Source: Waterburya agarophytonicola KI4
Lineage (GTDB): Bacteria > Cyanobacteriota > Cyanobacteriia > Cyanobacteriales > Xenococcaceae
Direction: 5' to 3'
Assembly (NCBI RefSeq): GCF_020640915.1
Contig: NZ_JADWDC010000007.1
Span: 1 to 64,000 of the forward strand
DNA: 64,000 nt
The first letter of the stretch is position 1, and every line of letters starts with the position of its first letter. The position numbers were made by a program, and so were the translations under genes. Below the pieces are notes generated by a model that had not been told where the DNA came from, did no database searches, and saw only the letters and a list, made by a program, of their open reading frames with translations. Of this stretch, positions 44,732 through 54,786 are shown in pieces.

Positions 44732-47386
44732 ATGAACGACTTCAAACAAAATATTAATTTTGAAAACAAATATATTCATCAACTATTTGAAGAACAAGTT
44801 GAGAAAAATCCTCAAGCGATCGCAGTAACTTTTGGTGAACAACAATTAACCTATCAAGAATTAAATCAAAGAGCTAATATATTGGCTCGATACCTTCAAT
44901 CTTTGGGAGTAAAGTCAGAAGTTTTAGTTGGTATTTGTGTCGAACGTTCTTTAGCCACAGTTATTGGGTTATTAGGCATCCTAAAAGCAGGAGGGGCATA
45001 CGTACCAGTCGATCCAAATTATCCAGAAGAAAGAATCAGCTACATCTTACAAGATGCCAAAGTTGAGGTTATAATTACGCAACAACATTTATTAGAGAAA
45101 TTACCTAAACTAGAAGCAGAAATTGTGTGTCTCGATGCAGATTTCAAGTCTAAAAATTTCAATTCGGAAAACATTAACTGCGATCGCTACAATATTCAAA
45201 CCGAACGTTTGGCGTATGTTATTTATACTTCTGGTTCGACAGGAAAACCCAAAGGTGTTTTAATCGAACATCGAAATGTAACGCGATTATTTGCAGCGAC
45301 TCAGCCTTGGTACAACTTCAACGATCGAGATGTTTGGACGCTGTTCCATTCCTATGCTTTTGATTTTGCAGTGTGGGAAATTTGGGGTGCGTTGTTAACT
45401 GGAGGTCGTTTAGTAGTCGTTCCTTACATAGTGAGTCGCACACCAAAATCTTTCTATGATTTGTTGGTCAAAGAAAAAGTAACTGTTCTCAATCAAACCC
45501 CATCAGCTTTCTATCAATTGATTCGAGCAGACGAACAATCCCATTCTCCAGCTCGACTAGATCTACGCTGGGTTATTTTTGGCGGGGAAGCCCTCAATTT
45601 AGCCAGTTTACAATCTTGGTTCGATCGACACGGCGACCAATATCCTCGCTTGGTCAATATGTACGGTATCACTGAAACAACCGTTCATGTCACTTATCGT
45701 CCGATAAATATTACCGATCTCAATAGTAATGCTAGCGTTATTGGCTGTTCCATACCCGATTTGCAAATTTACTTATTAGACGAAAATTGTCAACCAGTTC
45801 CTATCGGTGTTGAAGGAGAAATATATGTCGGTGGTGCGGGAGTAGCGAGAGGTTACTTGAATCGTCCTGAATTAACAGCCCAAAGATTTATTGCCAATTC
45901 TTTTGACAAACATCCCCAAGCACGACTTTATAAATCTGGCGATCTTGCTCGCTATCTAGAGAATGGAGATTTAGAATATCTCGGTCGTATTGACAAGCAA
46001 GTTAAAATTCGCGGTTTTCGGATTGAGTTAGGAGAAGTCGAGTCAACTTTAGTCCAACATCCTCAGATCGAACAATGCGCGATAATAACCAAAGAAGATT
46101 TTTCTGGAAGTAAAATATTAGCTGCATTCTTGGTAGCCAAACAAGATTTAATTCCTAGTATTAGGGAAATACGCAATTTCTTAAAACAAAAACTGCCAGA
46201 CTATATGATTCCGACGACTTTTAATACTTTAGAAGTCTTACCTCTGACTTCTAATGGCAAAGTTGATCGTGGTGCTTTAGCAAATATTAATTCGACGGTA
46301 TCGGAGACTTCTGCAACATATGTTGCTCCCAGGAATAAGTTAGAAACAGAGTTAGCAAAAATTTGGCAGCAAGTTTTAGGTATCAAACAAATTAGTATCA
46401 AAGATAGTTTTTTTAATTTAGGGGGACATTCTTTGTTGGCTATGAGTTTATTTGCCCAAATAGAAGAAAAGCTAGACATAAAAATACCCGAATCGACTAT
46501 TTTTAAAGCTTCAACTATTGAAGAATTAGCTGGGTGTATAGAAGCTGAAAATTATAATCATAATTATTCTTTGATACCCATTCAAGCAAAGGGTTCTAAA
46601 GATCCTCTGTTTTGCATCCACGGAGGTGTGGGCGAGATTTTCTTGTACCGAGAAATAGCTAAATATATCGAGCCAGATCGACCAATATATGCTTTAGAAC
46701 CTCTTGGATTTAACGATCGCACTGCCCCTTTAACCGACATTAAAGAAATGGCTGCACGTTACATTGAGGAAATACGAAAAGTTCAACCTGAGGGTTCTTA
46801 TTTATTCTGCGGTTACTGTATTGGGGGAGTAATTGCCTGGGAAATGGCAAGACAACTAAAAGATCGTAACGAACGAATAGATTTACTGGCAATGATTGAT
46901 TCTTACGTTAATTTTAAACCAGTATTACCCAGTGGTTTATCAAGACGATTGAATAAATTAATCCACTTCGATTTAAAAGAAAAAATAGACCGCCACGAAA
47001 ATCTTGGTAAATGGTTTAAATTACAAATAATTCGCACCATTTGGCGTATTTATCCTCAAGCTTGGCTATTTTTTCCTCAAGCCTTAAGAGACAAATTTAA
47101 ACAGGAATATTTTCACTATCTTAGTGTAAAAGCCCTCGATAAATATATTCCTGAAGTATACCGAGATCGCCTGAACGTCATCTTTTTTAGAGCAATATTG
47201 GGTAAAAGAGATAAATCATCTGCTAACAAAAACCAATTTTTATCTATGCCCTATGTTTGGAATAGTTTGATCGAAGATAATGTCAAGTTTATTGATATTA
47301 ATGCCAATCATCACGATATTGTCTATCAAGAAATTCATCTCAAAAAGATAGCAGAAAAACTATCCACAGCATTAAATAATCTCTAA
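44732..47386 (+). CDS. monomodular peptide synthetase A-PCP-TE, threonine-type code, Cys thioesterase
   Basis: An 884-residue nonribosomal peptide synthetase without a condensation domain. The adenylation domain (about residues 15-535) has all core motifs (YTSGSTGKPKGV, YGITETT, GEIYVGG, SGDLARY, NGKVDR). Its specificity residues, read by alignment to GrsA, are D-F-W-N-I-G-M-V-H-K, the classical threonine code. The carrier domain has its phosphopantetheine serine in LGGHSLLA (about residue 566). The thioesterase (about 610-884) has Asp in MIDSY and His in NHHDIV, but its nucleophile motif is GYCIGG, so cysteine replaces serine (about residue 696). The likely product is a threonine-derived released or cyclised species; the acyl partner may come from the adjacent acyl-AMP ligase (inference). 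Confidence 0.9.
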   Translation: MNDFKQNINFENKYIHQLFEEQVEKNPQAIAVTFGEQQLTYQELNQRANILARYLQSLGVKSEVLVGICVERSLATVIGLLGILKAGGAYVPVDPNYPEERISYILQDAKVEVIITQQHLLEKLPKLEAEIVCLDADFKSKNFNSENINCDRYNIQTERLAYVIYTSGSTGKPKGVLIEHRNVTRLFAATQPWYNFNDRDVWTLFHSYAFDFAVWEIWGALLTGGRLVVVPYIVSRTPKSFYDLLVKEKVTVLNQTPSAFYQLIRADEQSHSPARLDLRWVIFGGEALNLASLQSWFDRHGDQYPRLVNMYGITETTVHVTYRPINITDLNSNASVIGCSIPDLQIYLLDENCQPVPIGVEGEIYVGGAGVARGYLNRPELTAQRFIANSFDKHPQARLYKSGDLARYLENGDLEYLGRIDKQVKIRGFRIELGEVESTLVQHPQIEQCAIITKEDFSGSKILAAFLVAKQDLIPSIREIRNFLKQKLPDYMIPTTFNTLEVLPLTSNGKVDRGALANINSTVSETSATYVAPRNKLETELAKIWQQVLGIKQISIKDSFFNLGGHSLLAMSLFAQIEEKLDIKIPESTIFKASTIEELAGCIEAENYNHNYSLIPIQAKGSKDPLFCIHGGVGEIFLYREIAKYIEPDRPIYALEPLGFNDRTAPLTDIKEMAARYIEEIRKVQPEGSYLFCGYCIGGVIAWEMARQLKDRNERIDLLAMIDSYVNFKPVLPSGLSRRLNKLIHFDLKEKIDRHENLGKWFKLQIIRTIWRIYPQAWLFFPQALRDKFKQEYFHYLSVKALDKYIPEVYRDRLNVIFFRAILGKRDKSSANKNQFLSMPYVWNSLIEDNVKFIDINANHHDIVYQEIHLKKIAEKLSTALNNL

Positions 47387-47390
47387 ATTG

Positions 47391-48191
47391 TTACTTGCTA
47401 AAAAAATCCTGTTGATATAGATGTTTTACTATGACCGCATCGGTAAGATTGTATTGTAGGGGCGTAATCGTAATATAGCGATCGCGAATAGCCTGTACGT
47501 CAGTCAGAATGTGAGGGGGCAAATTAACATCTTCTGGCTGTTCGATATCTTCGATAATTTCTCCTTCGAGCCAATAATAACTTTTTCCCCGAGGATCGAA
47601 TCTTTTGGCAAACTTTTCAATGTAGCGACGCAAACCCTGACGAGTAACTGCTACTCCAGCTATCTCTGAAGTGGCTACAGGAGGAACGTTAACGCTTAAT
47701 AAAGGTGGCTTGGGATAATCTGTACCCGATAGCTTTTCTAATAGCTTTAAAGCAAAATCTGCTGCGGGTTGAAACTCAAAAGCCGAAAAACTAGCCAAAC
47801 TAAATGCCACGCTAGGAATTCCTTCTAAGACTCCCTCCATTGCTGCCGATACCGTCCCCGAATACAAGACATCAGTTCCCAAATTAGGGCCGTGATTGAT
47901 GCCCGAAAACACAAAATCAGGACGAGTTTGCATTACCGCACTCAGGGCAAATTTTACACAGTCAGCAGGAGTCCCCGAACAAGACCAAGCGATCGCGCGA
48001 TCGTCGAAAACATAATCAACTTCTTTGGCTCTAATCGGATGATGTAAAGTCAAACCATGTCCAGTAGCAGAGCGTTCGCGATCAGGACATACCACCGTTA
48101 CTTGATGTCCAGCTTGTGCCAGAGTATCGGCTAAGGTACGAACTCCTACCGCAAAGATACCATCATCGTTACTAATTAAAATATTACTCAT
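47391..48191 (-). CDS. surE: 5'/3'-nucleotidase SurE
   Basis: A 266-residue SurE phosphatase that dephosphorylates nucleoside monophosphates. The metal-binding DD pair is in [13 protein letters not shown] at the N-terminus. [20 protein letters not shown] and [20 protein letters not shown] follow as the family requires. It converges on the peptide synthetase with a 4-nt gap. Start ATG at 48191 is clear. Confidence 0.95.
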   Translation of the reverse strand: MSNILISNDDGIFAVGVRTLADTLAQAGHQVTVVCPDRERSATGHGLTLHHPIRAKEVDYVFDDRAIAWSCSGTPADCVKFALSAVMQTRPDFVFSGINHGPNLGTDVLYSGTVSAAMEGVLEGIPSVAFSLASFSAFEFQPAADFALKLLEKLSGTDYPKPPLLSVNVPPVATSEIAGVAVTRQGLRRYIEKFAKRFDPRGKSYYWLEGEIIEDIEQPEDVNLPPHILTDVQAIRDRYITITPLQYNLTDAVIVKHLYQQDFFSK

Positions 48192-48463
48192 CGATTGATA
48201 ATTAGATTGAGTTCGATCGAAATGAATCGATTGTTTAAAGAGAAAGTAAAGATTTTTAATTTAGCACGTCCAACGAGATTGAATTATTAACAATGAAGAC
48301 GGGTATTAATTAACAACAGTAATTTCTGTTTATTTTTAGTTGTTTACAAAAAGCGCAAAAAACTGTATATAGAGTAATATGAGCTAAATATTATGGATCT
48401 AACGCTATATGTAGTAAAACTTGAGTTATAGTAGAAGACCAGAACAGTTAGTTTTAGTCTCAC

Positions 48464-50962
48464 ATGCAGCCAACTCTACCGTTAACCAGTAATCTTCAAT
48501 CTACAGCCAATCCCGACCAAGAAACCTTAACAACTAGACTTAAGCAACAGCCCAACAAGACTACAGGAAATGAGACGGCTAATAAGTCTTCTTTGATACC
48601 AGAATCAAAAACTGATGTTAACTCTTCAAAAACATCATCTTTAGCCTTGTTAGAAGAAAGTGAGGCGATGGGGGCTGGGGAAACTTGCTCTGATATTCAG
48701 GTAGTTAGAAGAGATGGTTCTCTTACATCTTTAGACGTTGCTAAAATTCGCTCTGTCGTTGAGTGGGCTTGTGCAGGATATAACGTTAACTCGATCGCTT
48801 TGGAAGCAGGATTGACTACTAGGCTGCGCCACGGTATTAGTACTAGAGATATTCAAGATAATTTAATTGATTGTGCTTTGGGGATGTGTAGCCCAGACGA
48901 ACCAGAATGGCGATATGTAGCAGGTAGACTGCACGTCTGGAGTTTGTGGAAAGATACTCAAGTGCGCCGTGGATTTGCTTATGGTAACTACGATCACGCG
49001 GTTCAATCTCAGGTAGATCGAGAGCGTTACGATCGCGCGATCCTCAAATATTCTCAAGCAGAATTAACCGAAGCAGGAACGTGGATCAATCCTGACTGGG
49101 ATAAGGATTATGATTATGCTGGGGCGGTTTTATTAACTAAGCGGTATTTGTTAACTAATGAATTGCCTCAAGAAGCTTTTCTTACCTGTGCTTTGTTGCT
49201 CGCTTCCACTGAAAAACCAGAAGTGAGATTGACTATTGCTAGAAAATTTTATGAAGCGATCGCAACTCGGAAGATTTCTTTGGCTACGCCTATTTTAGCT
49301 AATTTGAGAATTCCCAATGGCTCTTTGAGTAGTTGTTTTATTATCGCCATGGACGATAACTTAGAAAGCATTTTTGAAGAAATTACCAATGCAGCCCGTA
49401 TTTCCAAAAATGGCGGTGGTGTTGGGGTTAATGTCAGTCGCATTCGTGCTACTGGTAGTTGGGTAATGGGTAAAGATAATGCTTCTGGGGGAGTTATTCC
49501 CTGGATCAAGTTGCTCAACGATACGGCGATCGCTGTTAACCAAGGAGGAAGAAGGGCTGGTGCGGTAACAATCGGTTTGGATATTTGGCATCTAGACGTA
49601 CCTGAGTTTCTGGAGATGCAAGCAGAAAATGGCGATCGCCGTCGTAAAGCTTATGATGTCTTTCCTCAGTTGGTTATCACCGATGAATTTATGCGTCGGG
49701 TACAAAATAAGCAAAAATGGACTCTGGTAGATCCTTATGAAGTCAAGGAAAAACTAGGCATCGACCTAGCTGAAAAATGGGGAGATGGTTTTGAAGCAGC
49801 ATATGCGGAAATTGAAGCAGAGTTAGATCGAAAAATTACTCTTTACAAGCAAGTAGATGCTCGCGAATTATTCAAGCACATCATGCGGAGTCAGGTAGAG
49901 ACAGGAATGCCTTATTTAGCGTTCAAAGATACTATCAACCGCGCCAACCCCAATAAACATGAAGGATATATCCCTGGGGTTAATCTTTGCTGTGAAAGCT
50001 TTAGTAACGTCAAACCAGGCTTAGAGGCACATTGTTGCAATCTAGTATCTCTCAATTTAGCTAATCTAGATGAATCGGAAATAGCCGAAGTATCTCAGTT
50101 AGCTGTCAGAATTCTCGATAATACTATCGATCTTACCCAGCCTCCTTTTACCGATAGTAAAACTCACAACGATAAATATCGCACTATCGGGGTAGGCTGT
50201 ATGGGACTAGCAGATTGGCTAGCCAAACGCCACTTGGGCTATCAAAGCTTGACAGAAATTAGCAGTCTGTTTGAAGAAGTAGCTTATTGGTGTACTTTTG
50301 CTTCGATGGAATTGGCTAAAGAGCGGGGTGCTTATGCTGCATTTCCTGGTAGCGAGTGGAGTAAAGGGAAATTGTTGGGTTCAAAAACTGTCGCAGAAAT
50401 AATAGCCATATCCCAGAATAGCGATCGCTTCTTACGACAGTCACCTACGGAGGGAAACTCTCCCGCAATGCCGTCGCGCTGGTTGCAACTATCTCAAGAT
50501 GTAAAAACTTACGGTATTCGTAACTCCCATATTACCGCGATCGCTCCTAATACATCTTCTTCCTTAGTACAAGGTTGTACTGCTAGTATTTTGCCCGTCT
50601 ACAGCAAGTTCTTTTATGATAAATGGGCTAAAGGTACAGTACCCATTGCACCGCCCTTTATTCAAGAATGCTTCTGGTTTTATCGCGAAAACAAAAGCCT
50701 AGATCAAAAAGTTGTCGTCAAAGCTGTAGCTACCATGCAGCAGTGGATCGATACGGGTATTTCGATGGAATTATTATTTAACCTCAATCAGGGTGTCTAT
50801 TTCCCCGAAGAGCCAGAAAGAGCAGTTAAAGCTAAAGATATCTTTGATACCTTAGTTATGGCGTGGTCGGAAGGTTGCAAAGCTGTCTATTATGTCCGTA
50901 CCGTGCAGAAAGACGACTTCAAAGAAAGAAGTGATGAAGGTTGTGCTGCTTGTGCAAATTAA
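48464..50962 (+). CDS. nrdA: ribonucleoside-diphosphate reductase, large subunit (class I)
   Basis: An 832-residue catalytic subunit that reduces ribonucleoside diphosphates. An N-terminal low-complexity stretch (1-75) leads to an ATP-cone regulatory domain (IQVVRRDGSLTSLDVAKI, about 77-165). Active-site residues are the redox pair cysteines in SLSSCFI and HCCNLVSLNL, the Asn-Cys-Glu set in GVNLCCES, and the radical-path tyrosines in CKAVYYVRT. The end carries CAAC, the shuttle cysteine pair. A 16-codon insertion at 50432-50479 interrupts a conserved region in frame. The small subunit gene is not in the window. Confidence 0.92.
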   Translation: MQPTLPLTSNLQSTANPDQETLTTRLKQQPNKTTGNETANKSSLIPESKTDVNSSKTSSLALLEESEAMGAGETCSDIQVVRRDGSLTSLDVAKIRSVVEWACAGYNVNSIALEAGLTTRLRHGISTRDIQDNLIDCALGMCSPDEPEWRYVAGRLHVWSLWKDTQVRRGFAYGNYDHAVQSQVDRERYDRAILKYSQAELTEAGTWINPDWDKDYDYAGAVLLTKRYLLTNELPQEAFLTCALLLASTEKPEVRLTIARKFYEAIATRKISLATPILANLRIPNGSLSSCFIIAMDDNLESIFEEITNAARISKNGGGVGVNVSRIRATGSWVMGKDNASGGVIPWIKLLNDTAIAVNQGGRRAGAVTIGLDIWHLDVPEFLEMQAENGDRRRKAYDVFPQLVITDEFMRRVQNKQKWTLVDPYEVKEKLGIDLAEKWGDGFEAAYAEIEAELDRKITLYKQVDARELFKHIMRSQVETGMPYLAFKDTINRANPNKHEGYIPGVNLCCESFSNVKPGLEAHCCNLVSLNLANLDESEIAEVSQLAVRILDNTIDLTQPPFTDSKTHNDKYRTIGVGCMGLADWLAKRHLGYQSLTEISSLFEEVAYWCTFASMELAKERGAYAAFPGSEWSKGKLLGSKTVAEIIAISQNSDRFLRQSPTEGNSPAMPSRWLQLSQDVKTYGIRNSHITAIAPNTSSSLVQGCTASILPVYSKFFYDKWAKGTVPIAPPFIQECFWFYRENKSLDQKVVVKAVATMQQWIDTGISMELLFNLNQGVYFPEEPERAVKAKDIFDTLVMAWSEGCKAVYYVRTVQKDDFKERSDEGCAACAN
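50432..50479. repeat. 48-nt in-frame palindromic insertion in nrdA
   Basis: The stretch encodes LRQSPTEGNSPAMPSR between DRF and WLQLSQ, where class I enzymes of other cyanobacteria, as I recall them, run directly from one to the other. The DNA is GC-richer than the gene around it, starts next to a HIP1 octamer and contains the stem GGAGGG-AAA-CTCTCC. It resembles small interspersed palindromes of cyanobacteria. Its length is a multiple of three without stop codons. Confidence 0.55.
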
Positions 50963-50993
50963 TATTTGCATTAGTTTAAAAGCTATTAATTAA

Positions 50994-51028
50994 AGAGTTG
51001 TTCGCAAAAAGTTTTCGCGAACAACTCT
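50994..51028. terminator. 12-bp hairpin between convergent nrdA and haemagglutinin genes
   Basis: AGAGTTGTTCGC and GCGAACAACTCT form a perfect stem with an 11-nt loop. The minus strand continues TTTAATTAATAG, so it suits the haemagglutinin-type gene best; it may serve both. Confidence 0.65.
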
Positions 51029-51152
51029 GGGTGGAATTCAATCATTATCATTAATGGTTAGTTATTGATAACAAAATAGCACCAACACTCATCAGCGATC
51101 CCCTTAATCTGTTTGATTTTTACTATCAAATGGCAACATTCATAAAACACTG

Positions 51153-54100
51153 CTAAACTCCGCAATTGCGTTTAATTTCAGAAATGCGATCGCCAGAGTT
51201 ATTAGTTTGATAAGCAGTTAAAATAACCTCTCCTTTTTCTGTTACTTGAATTCCTCTGGCTGGTTGAATTTCACCTTGACTAGTAGTTATTGGTTGGGGA
51301 ATAGCAAAGACAGTTTCATCCACTTCGCCATCAACAATTACACCAGCAGAATTTAGAGGTAAGCCTGGCAAGGGTATAATGCCACCTTTGCCTTTGATAG
51401 TAAAACTATTTTGGGTAGTAATAGCTCTATTCGTACTGCAAGATTGGGCGACTGTTTCTCCCGACTCAACTACATTGTTAGGTAATTCTGTAACCCCTTG
51501 GATGGGATTGAAGTTTAAAATATTCACATTGACAGTACCATCCAAGCTAAATTGGGAACTAGCATTGATATCATTAGTTCCAGGATTTTGCGATCGCGAT
51601 TGTATACCTAGTAGTGATTCGGTATTAATATTAATATTTCCCCCCAAACCATTTTCAGCACTAGCCAAAATATCATTGTCACCGTTGGGAAAAGCAATGA
51701 TAAACCTGCTGTCAATATTCAAGTTACCACCATTAGCATCGTTAAATGCTTCTGCTGAGATCGAACTACTATTGTTGAGAGTGAGATTGTCGGCAATGTC
51801 TAAAGTAATTATGCCACCCTGACCAAATCCAGTAGATGCAGAGATATTCGCATTATTATCTAATTCTAAAGCTTGACTGGCTAAGAAAATATTTCCGCCA
51901 CTTCCTGTACCTTGGCTGCCAACATCAATTTGAGCGTCGTTAGAAATAATAAAGTTCTGCGGTTTGCTTTCGAGAATTTGACCGATGTTTATATTTCCTC
52001 CATTACCACTGGCACTTTCAGTAGCATTGGCATAGATACCACTGGAGGAGTTTTGTAGATCGTTGGATAATTGTTCCGACTCGGGAAATTCGACTAGAGG
52101 GGAGGAAGCTTGAACACTATTATCGAGGGTAGCGCGATCGCTAATATTGAGATTAATATTACCTGCATTTCCCCTACCAGCAGTAGCAGCAAAAATTTTT
52201 CCTCCACTAATAAAGTCTAGAGTTTGGGCGTTAACAATAATCGAACCGCCGTCGAAATCATTAGCAGTAAAAGCATTAATAAAAGCATTTTCCGAAAGAT
52301 TCAGGCGATCCACGTTGAGAGTGATATTTCCTGCTTCCCCCACACTACCCTCAACGGTGTTAGAAGAAATAAATGCCACATCGCCCATGACAAGTTCCCC
52401 TGCATTGATTTCAATTGTTCCCCCCATTCCCTCAGAATCTTCTCTAGTCAAACCTGCAACTACCTGGGATGGAAAACCATTTTCTTCCCTACCTTCTAGT
52501 AACACTCGTTCTGCTGCATTAATGACAATGCTACCGCCGTTTCCTTGGGCCTGAGAGTCAGCCAAAATCAGATTACCGTTGGTAGAAAGTAAAGATCCGC
52601 CAGTAGTAATATTAATATTCCCCGCATTCCCCACAGCACCACTCCGCGTTTGGGATTGAATTTGGCTTCCGTTGTCGAGATTAATATTTCCAGTTATATC
52701 AACAGTAATATTTCCCGCATCGCCTTGTGCAGTAGTATCTGCAAGCAATTGAGCATTATTAATTAAATTTAATTCTCCAGCAGTCAAAGATATATTGCCA
52801 CCATTGCCAGTAGTCTGACTAGTCTCATTGCTGTCTACTAAACTAATAATCTGACCGTTATCTAAAGAAATAGCTTCTATCACATCGATATTAATATTTC
52901 CTGCATTACCAGCACCTTTGGTATCTGCCAAAATCAATGAACCGCCCTGAGCTTCCAAAGAATTAGCGGTAATGTTAATATCTCCCCCATTTCCTACTGC
53001 ACCTTCTTGTACTTGAGCCAGAATCAATCCCGTTTGATCTAAGAAAATATCCCCTGCAATATTGAGAGTAATATCTCCTGCATCTCCCCCTACACCACTG
53101 TTGTCTACTAAGACAGCTCCTTTATCTATTAAAGTCAGCGAATCTGCTGTAATATTTACTTCTCCTGCATTACCATTTCCTGCTTGTTGTACTTGACTAA
53201 AAGAGCCACTTATTACTACATTATCTGTCCCACCGCCAAAAGCTGGTACAGGGGTGACTCCTTGTCCAATGTATGACACTTCTCCTGTTGCATTAATATT
53301 AACCGTTCCCCCATTGCCTTGGGCGATACTAGTCGTAATAATCCTCGCTCCATTAGTCAAGGTTAGGGTATCGGTATTAATATCGATTATTCCTGCATTA
53401 CCGACTACTCCGCTAACATCTAATTCTTCTGATTCTGAAGCGACATTAGTCAAGCCAACGTTGCTATAAATTCCCGTAAACTCAAAGTCTAAAGTAATAT
53501 CTCTTGCGGTAACGCTAATATTCCCCGCATCTCCTACACCGAATGTAGTTGCGGTAATAGCAGAACCGCTATTTAAGTTTAAAGTGTCAGTAATAAGGTT
53601 AATATTACCTGCCCTACCAGTACCCAAATTATCAGCACGGATTAAAGAATTATTTTCAGCAGAAAAAGCAACACTGTTGATATTAATAGTACCGGCCAGA
53701 ACATCTGCCGAGCCTAAACCTTCCCCAATATTAGCTAGAAATAGGCTTTCTTTTGTTAATTCTAAATTGTTGGCATTAATTGTAATTAAACCGCCTCCAT
53801 CACCACTGACATCTACTATTGCGTTGTTTGATAGAGAGATATTAGAACGCCCAACCCCATCGCTAAAGCTGAAATTACCATCGGCATCAATACCGATTTC
53901 TCCTGCTGCGGATAAACCCCCCAGATTGATTATTCCTTCTGGTGCGGTTAATCTTCCACCATTAAAAGTTACGTCGCCACCTAAAAGACTAATATTATTA
54001 CCAGCATTAACCTCTAAACCCCTACCTAGAGAATTATTGATAATCTCTCCTGGTTCGTCGCGAAAACCCAGACCAATAGGTGCGTTAATGGTTAAAATTG

Positions 54101-54563
54101 GATTTACTTGAGTATCCGTAGCACTAAATTCGATCCCATCGGGAAACAAAATACTATTACTCGTACTGCCTAAAAATGAACCGCCAATATCCAGTCTGGC
54201 ATTCTGCCCAAAGATAATACCTGCGGGGTTAATTAAAAATAAATCTGCATTACCATTATTGCGAATTATGCCATCAATATTGGATATATTTCCTCCCGTA
54301 ACGCGAGAAAAGATCTTAGAGATACTATCCGTATTATTAAAGAAAGCCGTCTCTCCTGTGGGTACGGAAAAGTCTTGAAAGCTATGAAAAAGATTGCCTC
54401 CTTGAGTGTTTCCCCCCGTTATTGTTGAAACATTACCATTGCGATCTACTTGGGTATTAACGGTATTGTCTGGGGCGATCTGAGCTTGAGCGATCTTACT
54501 GGTAGTCAGCAAACATCCGAAAGTACAAAGAGAAAATGGTAAGAGAGAAGATAGTTTCAGCAC
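51153..54563 (-). CDS. filamentous haemagglutinin-type (two-partner secretion) exoprotein
   Basis: A 1136-residue secreted protein with a signal peptide (ending AQA, about residue 28). The TPS/FhaB N-terminal domain (about 30-180) has the NPAGIIFG motif used for recognition by a TpsB transporter. A long beta-helix follows, made of about 20-residue units rich in Gly, Asn and Ala (GNAGNINI, GNGGNINI, NGAGV-like) up to about residue 1020. The C-terminus has two cysteines (SCSTN and NCGV) and is conserved in cyanobacterial members. No TpsB gene is in the window. It probably works in adhesion or contact; the target is unknown. Confidence 0.88.
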   Translation of the reverse strand: MLKLSSLLPFSLCTFGCLLTTSKIAQAQIAPDNTVNTQVDRNGNVSTITGGNTQGGNLFHSFQDFSVPTGETAFFNNTDSISKIFSRVTGGNISNIDGIIRNNGNADLFLINPAGIIFGQNARLDIGGSFLGSTSNSILFPDGIEFSATDTQVNPILTINAPIGLGFRDEPGEIINNSLGRGLEVNAGNNISLLGGDVTFNGGRLTAPEGIINLGGLSAAGEIGIDADGNFSFSDGVGRSNISLSNNAIVDVSGDGGGLITINANNLELTKESLFLANIGEGLGSADVLAGTININSVAFSAENNSLIRADNLGTGRAGNINLITDTLNLNSGSAITATTFGVGDAGNISVTARDITLDFEFTGIYSNVGLTNVASESEELDVSGVVGNAGIIDINTDTLTLTNGARIITTSIAQGNGGTVNINATGEVSYIGQGVTPVPAFGGGTDNVVISGSFSQVQQAGNGNAGEVNITADSLTLIDKGAVLVDNSGVGGDAGDITLNIAGDIFLDQTGLILAQVQEGAVGNGGDINITANSLEAQGGSLILADTKGAGNAGNINIDVIEAISLDNGQIISLVDSNETSQTTGNGGNISLTAGELNLINNAQLLADTTAQGDAGNITVDITGNINLDNGSQIQSQTRSGAVGNAGNINITTGGSLLSTNGNLILADSQAQGNGGSIVINAAERVLLEGREENGFPSQVVAGLTREDSEGMGGTIEINAGELVMGDVAFISSNTVEGSVGEAGNITLNVDRLNLSENAFINAFTANDFDGGSIIVNAQTLDFISGGKIFAATAGRGNAGNINLNISDRATLDNSVQASSPLVEFPESEQLSNDLQNSSSGIYANATESASGNGGNINIGQILESKPQNFIISNDAQIDVGSQGTGSGGNIFLASQALELDNNANISASTGFGQGGIITLDIADNLTLNNSSSISAEAFNDANGGNLNIDSRFIIAFPNGDNDILASAENGLGGNININTESLLGIQSRSQNPGTNDINASSQFSLDGTVNVNILNFNPIQGVTELPNNVVESGETVAQSCSTNRAITTQNSFTIKGKGGIIPLPGLPLNSAGVIVDGEVDETVFAIPQPITTSQGEIQPARGIQVTEKGEVILTAYQTNNSGDRISEIKRNCGV

Positions 54564-54786
54564 GATATGGTAGAGAGATATAAAAAGCTTGGTTTCAAAA
54601 ATGCTACCATTTCTAGTTGAAATTATTAACTGATGTTACAAGTTAAATTGTTGTTTTGAAGCGATATAATTAGACAAATTAAACTAAAGCCTATTTTTTA
54701 TAAGGGTTTCAAGGTATTTAATATAAAACGACACTATTTTGTTGCAACGACAAATAATTAGTTAATGTGCATACGAACGAGCAATT

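Noticed and set aside
53254-54111. Long open frames on the plus strand opposite the haemagglutinin-type gene
   Set aside because: They are shadows of the repetitive minus-strand gene, with biased Pro/Ser/Leu composition and no recognisable family.
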